A stretch of 8,352 bases of DNA, taken from positions 1 through 8,352 of the forward strand of contig CALDGN010000214.1 in the NCBI GenBank assembly GCA_937942965.1, in the 5' to 3' direction. This DNA comes from an uncultured Acidimicrobiales bacterium (lineage in GTDB: Bacteria > Actinomycetota > Acidimicrobiia > Acidimicrobiales > UBA10347). This document shows, piece after piece, positions 5,683 through 8,352 of this stretch (its first letter is position 1; the number at the start of each line of letters is the position of its first letter). A program made the position numbers and the translations under genes. Under the pieces are notes generated by a model. It made no database searches, had not been told where the DNA came from, and was given only the letters and a program-made list of their open reading frames with translations.

Positions 5683-6869
5683 GCGGCGGGAAGCATCGGC
5701 GTCGGCAACGTTTCTGAGGCAGCCGAAGCGATCAGGTTGCCGCTGAACAGGTGGATGCCTTCGCCCGCCAACCAGGCGTACTCATCAGCTGTCTCGACCT
5801 CGCCCGCAATCACATCGATGCCGAGATCATCGCAGGTCTGGATCAAGCCGCGCACGATCGCCTGGCGAGGACCGTGGTCGTGAATGTTGTGGGTAAGCCC
5901 TTCGTCGATCGAGATCATGTCGGGTCGGTAGTGCTCGAGCAGCGCAAGGCCCGCATAGCCGGACCCAAACTCGCCGATCGAGATCCGCACGCCTTGGCGG
6001 CGCACGTTCTCAAGCATCGCGGCAGCTTCGACCGGGTTGATCACACTGACCTCGTGCTGAATTTCGAGGATGATCCGTTGCGGATCGATGCCGCAGGCTT
6101 CGGCCGTTGCGATGGTCGAAGCCAAGAAGCTCTTGGCCTCGCCCAGCGCACGAGGAACGAACTGCATGTGCAGTGGATGTTGTAGACCGAGACGCTTTGC
6201 TGCGCCGAGCGCCATCCGCCGGGAATCGCTGTCGAATTCGTCGATCTCGTCGATGGCCACCCGTTGCATGACCTCGCCGCCGGACTCGTCGTCGAGTCCA
6301 TCGAGAAGCGCCCGGTAGGCAAACACGGATCGTTCTTGCGAATCTGCAATCGGCTGAAACGCGGTCGCAAAGCTCGGTCGCTGCGGCGTCAGCGTGTCGG
6401 TCGTAATCGGCGCGAACGACGGCCGGTGATTCGCGAGACGAACCCGCCAGCGGCCTTGTCCGAATGCGGCCAGCAGCTTCTTCGCTCGTCCTGCGTCAAC
6501 ATCGGTCAGCACGCGCTGGCCGTCGAAGAAGTCGTTCATGCCGTCGATGCGCCGCAGATCGTCCGGCGACACGTGGGCGAAGCCCATCGTCCACTCGCCA
6601 AAGGAACGCTTGTGGATCGGCTCATCGATGATCACGGTCATCTGGGTGTGCCGCGGGTCTTGTTCAATCTTGTCGGCGAGGGCGTGGACGGCGTCTCTCG
6701 GCCCCTCGAGCACCTGGAAGAAGCAGTGGTCGTGGTACAGCAACATGCCCGTCACGTCGACCGCTGGATTGTGATTGCGCGACTGCTCGAGCAGGCCGAG
6801 CAGGTCGGCCTCGTTCATCGGGTGCGTCGCTGCGCTGTTGTAGATCAGCGTGCACAGATCGGTTGTCAT
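5679..6869 (-). CDS. BLUF blue-light sensor fused to a degenerate EAL domain
   Basis: This is a 396-residue protein from ATG 6869. TTG 6890 would add seven residues, but GAGAGG precedes ATG 6869 at about 11 nt and the BLUF fold starts right after this ATG. The BLUF domain (about 2-97) keeps Tyr10 (LIYNS), Ser30 and Asn34 (SRNHN), Gln52 (FFQVLEG), Trp93 and Met95 (EWTMGF). The Tyr-Asn-Gln-Trp spacings of 24, 18 and 41 equal those of AppA Y21, N45, Q63 and W104, so flavin binding and blue-light photochemistry are expected. A capping-helix linker (DAGRAKKLLAAFGQGRWR, about 125-142) leads to an EAL domain from about residue 167. That domain is degenerate: EAL reads RAL (Arg186), the Asn ligand is Gln236, DDFG reads GEFG (299-302), the Lys is Ser320, AEG reads AGE (355-357) and the late Gln is Ser376. 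Only Glu269 and Glu359 remain. It is probably catalytically dead and acts as a signalling or partner domain, as in E. coli BluF/YcgF. Confidence 0.92.
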   Translation of the reverse strand: MTTDLCTLIYNSAATHPMNEADLLGLLEQSRNHNPAVDVTGMLLYHDHCFFQVLEGPRDAVHALADKIEQDPRHTQMTVIIDEPIHKRSFGEWTMGFAHVSPDDLRRIDGMNDFFDGQRVLTDVDAGRAKKLLAAFGQGRWRVRLANHRPSFAPITTDTLTPQRPSFATAFQPIADSQERSVFAYRALLDGLDDESGGEVMQRVAIDEIDEFDSDSRRMALGAAKRLGLQHPLHMQFVPRALGEAKSFLASTIATAEACGIDPQRIILEIQHEVSVINPVEAAAMLENVRRQGVRISIGEFGSGYAGLALLEHYRPDMISIDEGLTHNIHDHGPRQAIVRGLIQTCDDLGIDVIAGEVETADEYAWLAGEGIHLFSGNLIASAASETLPTPMLPAA

Positions 6870-6898
6870 GATGGTGGTTACCTCTCGCAATCCCCGGC

Positions 6899-6920
6899 GA
6901 TCAGTAGGCCCTACCTAATC
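6899..6920. promoter_or_regulatory. Imperfect dyad overlapping the BLUF operon promoter, candidate operator
   Basis: The arms GATCAGTAGG (6899-6908) and CCTACCTAATC (6910-6920) are inverted around one base, with one mismatch and one extra base. The dyad lies 30-51 bp upstream of ATG 6869 and covers the position expected for a -10 box. A further CTGATC at 6931-6936 repeats the outer part of the arm. This is where a repressor would bind; no regulator gene is visible nearby. Confidence 0.4.
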
Positions 6921-6942
6921 GGCACCGTTGCTGATCTGTCAA
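6913..6942 (-). promoter_or_regulatory. Putative promoter of the BLUF-EAL / EAL operon
   Basis: On the minus strand a perfect TTGACA (6937-6942) is followed after 18 bp by TTAGGT (6913-6918), a weak -10. The expected start site lies a few bases downstream, giving an untranslated leader of roughly 35-40 nt that ends in the GAGAGG ribosome-binding site. The -35 match is good, the -10 poor, so the exact position is uncertain. Confidence 0.4.
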
Positions 6943-7074
6943 GGGTGAGGGGTGACTCGTTGGCTCAGCGTGTCTGCTCAGCCAGCTCTCGGTCGCACAT
7001 TGCACCGCTGTAGCTCGGTTGGGTAATTGTTCCCGGGCACGCGACCTGGCGCTTCAGCCGAGCGTCGTAAGGGC

Positions 7075-7242
7075 ATGCGACGCGAACGAATGATGCGCCG
7101 AACCTCCCGACGTAACCGCACTGACGCCGGGCCTCGCGACACCGCTTCTGCTTCCTCGGCACCGAGCTGGACGCAACCGATCCAGCCGGTGACTTGGGAC
7201 GAGCTTCCGCCTCGCTCCTGGCGCGCCGAACAGGCCGCCTAG
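7075..7242 (+). CDS. Doubtful small ORF, 55 aa, Arg-rich N-terminus
   Basis: This frame encodes 55 residues from ATG 7075 to TAG 7240-7242. The first 17 residues are strongly basic (seven or more Arg), followed by a Ser/Ala/Pro stretch and a less biased tail (PVTWDELPPRSWRAEQAA). I recognise no family. The start has only AAGGG immediately upstream, too close for a normal ribosome-binding site, and it sits in a possible hairpin formed by GCGTCG (7062-7067) and CGACGC (7078-7083). Third-position GC looks lower than in the neighbouring genes. The frame could be chance; competing reverse-strand ORFs cover the same bases. Confidence 0.25.
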   Translation: MRRERMMRRTSRRNRTDAGPRDTASASSAPSWTQPIQPVTWDELPPRSWRAEQAA

Positions 7243-7250
7243 CTCGACGG

Positions 7251-7264
7251 GCCTGCATGCAGGC
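7251..7264. repeat. Perfect 14-bp palindrome
   Basis: GCCTGCATGCAGGC is an exact inverted repeat with no spacer, lying just 8 bp upstream of a long hairpin. It might be an operator or part of a composite structure; no function is shown by the sequence. Confidence 0.6.
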
Positions 7265-7272
7265 TCACGATC

Positions 7273-7318
7273 GGGCCCGCTGGGTTGGAACGCACCACCG
7301 AACTGACCCAGCGAGCCC
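7273..7318. repeat. Long inverted repeat, 13-bp arms, 20-nt loop
   Basis: The arms GGGCCCGCTGGGT (7273-7285) and ACCCAGCGAGCCC (7306-7318) pair at 12 of 13 positions. As RNA it would be a very stable stem. There is no T-tract, so it is not a canonical intrinsic terminator, although it could end plus-strand transcription from upstream or act in the leader of the downstream kinase-like gene. Confidence 0.55.
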
Positions 7319-7468
7319 ACCTCCGCAGACGTACTGCGCATGTGTACGCAGTCGCGACCCTCGACTCGGGAGGATGATCACAGCGATCTGAGGGGTCGCC
7401 TGTGACTATCCGCCGCACCTGCACGAGGTGCATTGCATATCGAGCATCGACTGGTCGAGGCCATCGCC

Positions 7469-8352
7469 GTGGTCACTGACGGCTGGCCCGAGCCGACCGA
7501 GTACGCCGAAGCGTTGGCGCAGGGCGGCATCGATCTGACCCCGCTGCTCGCGGGCCGGCCGGAGTTTGTGCATCGCCGGTTCTCACAACCGGTCGGCCGC
7601 ACGGGCAGCAGTGCTGTCGTCTATCCAATCGAGATCGACGCGCAACGCAAGGCGCTGCGTCTGTTCACCCGGCCTCCCGAAGTGCCGCTCGAGCGGTACC
7701 GGCGCCTGGCTGAAGAGAGCTTCGACGAGACGCCGCTGCAGATCCCCCAGGTCGTTCCCGATTCGATTGTCGTCGGTGGCGTTTCGTTCCCGGCGCTGGT
7801 TGGGCCGTGGATCGAGGGCCCCAACCTCGACGACTGGATCGATGAACGGGTCGATGAGGGCGACGTTGGTGCGCTCGTCGCGATGCGGGGCCAGTGGGTC
7901 GACATCGTCCGGTCGATGCAGGCCGAGCCGCTCGCGCACGGCGACCTCCAGCACGGCAACATCATCGTCGCCGCCAACAACCAGATCGAGTTGGTTGACC
8001 TGGATGGCGTGTGGACTGCGTCGACGGCAGACCTCGTTCCGAACGAGCGGGGCCACGAGCACTACCAACATCCGCGGTTCAACCCGGCCGAGGACTGGAA
8101 CCAGTTCGCCGACACGTTCCCCGCCGCCGTCATCTCTCTGGGGCTCGCTATTGCGTGCGAGGACCCTCGGTTTTGGCGCCAGTCGCGGGCCCGTTCCGAG
8201 GATCAGATGATCGTCGGAGCCGAGCACTTTGCCGATGTTCGTCATCCGTTGTGGGAGGCGTTGCTCGCGTCGCCATCGGCCTCGGTGGCGTGGTCGGCGG
8301 GTCTGGTCCGTGATGCGGTCGCCGCGCTGCGCCCTCCCCAGTGTGTTCTCGG
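7469..8352 (+). CDS. Kinase-like protein with HGDLQHGN catalytic loop (3' truncated by window)
   Basis: The frame runs without a stop to the window edge, giving at least 294 residues. It belongs to a bacterial kinase-like group that starts with a WPxPxxYxxAL motif (here WPEPTEYAEAL, 6-16) and is often found with vWA-domain and PP2C-phosphatase genes, as in TerY-P-type systems. An N-lobe covers about 45-115 (SSAVVYPIEI, then KALRLFT), with Arg64 where kinases have the VAIK Lys. A hinge region PWIEGPNLDDWI follows. The catalytic loop is HGDLQHGN (157-164; Asp159, Asn164). LVDLDG (175-180) holds the metal-binding Asp in place of DFG. The conserved tail block GHEHYQHPRFN (195-205) follows. GTG 7469 is chosen because GAGG lies 8 nt upstream and the family motif follows at once; TTG 7433, with GAGG 4 nt upstream, would add 12 residues. 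Whether it phosphorylates protein or another substrate is unknown. Confidence 0.82.
   Translation, partial: MVTDGWPEPTEYAEALAQGGIDLTPLLAGRPEFVHRRFSQPVGRTGSSAVVYPIEIDAQRKALRLFTRPPEVPLERYRRLAEESFDETPLQIPQVVPDSIVVGGVSFPALVGPWIEGPNLDDWIDERVDEGDVGALVAMRGQWVDIVRSMQAEPLAHGDLQHGNIIVAANNQIELVDLDGVWTASTADLVPNERGHEHYQHPRFNPAEDWNQFADTFPAAVISLGLAIACEDPRFWRQSRARSEDQMIVGAEHFADVRHPLWEALLASPSASVAWSAGLVRDAVAALRPPQCVL

Larger units (their letters stand above)
6870..7468. other. Long intergenic region between the BLUF operon and the kinase-like gene
   Basis: These roughly 600 bases have no convincing gene. Near the BLUF start are a TTGACA hexamer and an operator-like dyad, listed separately. Further upstream of the BLUF promoter, GCTCAGC occurs twice as a direct repeat (6963-6969 and 6976-6982, start to start 13 bp). 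A doubtful small ORF lies at 7075-7242. A 14-bp palindrome and a 13-bp-arm hairpin lie at 7251-7318. From 7319 to the kinase-like start I see only a five-codon ATG frame (7374-7391) and a possible earlier TTG start at 7433. Long ORFs on both strands here have poor composition and no recognisable domain. Confidence 0.6.

Noticed and set aside
6264..7013. 249-codon plus-strand ORF opposite the BLUF gene
   Set aside because: Mirrors the BLUF coding sequence, which has an exact BLUF residue pattern; the ORF shows no domain.
7003..7060. tRNA-like stretch TGTAGCTCGGTTGGGTAA
   Set aside because: It resembles a D-arm, but there is no matching D-stem partner, anticodon arm or GGTTCGA-type T-arm at the right distance.
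6965..7341. Reverse-strand ORFs of 95-97 codons in the intergenic region
   Set aside because: They are rich in Arg, Ala, Gly and Ser, have no domain, overlap each other in different frames and span the inverted repeats.
7374..7391. ATG with upstream GGGAGG, MITAI-stop mini-ORF
   Set aside because: The GGAGG abuts the ATG, too close for a ribosome-binding site, and the frame is only five codons.
7566..8245. Plus-strand 214-codon and minus-strand 220-codon ORFs over the kinase-like gene
   Set aside because: Both are alternate frames of the kinase-like protein; the plus one is Arg/Ser-rich and the minus one has no domain.

Overview
The window is about 8.35 kb of high-GC DNA with tightly packed genes, GC-rich third codon positions and GTG/TTG starts. 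It looks chromosomal and actinobacterial. The gene set (a WS/DGAT-type acyltransferase, an Rv1155-like F420-type PPOX flavoprotein and an IlvX-like thiamine-diphosphate enzyme) suits Actinobacteria; an Acidimicrobiia-like host is my guess, not something the sequence proves. Several starts have a TANNNT-like hexamer 6-7 nt upstream, the pattern of leaderless actinobacterial transcripts. I see no rRNA, tRNA, insertion sequence, phage gene or CRISPR array.

Layout. (1) 1-1639, plus strand: the C-terminal part of a WS/DGAT acyltransferase cut by the window edge, then a lipase-like alpha/beta hydrolase, probably one lipid-related unit. (2) 1640-1733: a short 18-bp tandem repeat between convergent genes; each unit is a copy of the 3' end, stop codon included, of the gene that follows on the minus strand. 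(3) 3312-1721, minus strand: a large alpha/beta hydrolase followed 20 bp later by an Rv1155-like PPOX flavoprotein, a probable operon. (4) 3313-3386: a 74-bp divergent intergenic region holding a perfect 16-bp palindrome. (5) 3387-4922, plus strand: an IlvX/acetolactate-synthase-like ThDP enzyme. (6) 4925-4951: a hairpin between convergent genes. (7) 6869-4951, minus strand: a two-gene operon, a BLUF blue-light sensor fused to a degenerate EAL domain, then, overlapping by ATGA, a stand-alone EAL domain with its catalytic residues intact. (8) 6870-7468: a long non-coding stretch with a promoter and operator-like dyad for the BLUF operon, one doubtful small ORF and two strong inverted repeats. 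(9) 7469 to the window end, plus strand: a kinase-like protein with an HGDLQHGN catalytic loop, cut at the 3' edge.

The most interesting part is (7). The BLUF protein keeps the full flavin-photochemistry residue set at the canonical spacing, but its EAL domain has lost most metal-binding and catalytic residues. Its coupled neighbour is a paralogous EAL domain that has kept them all and has no sensor. This suggests a split light-controlled c-di-GMP phosphodiesterase, with a light-sensing pseudoenzyme subunit controlling a separate catalytic subunit. That is an inference from sequence and gene order.
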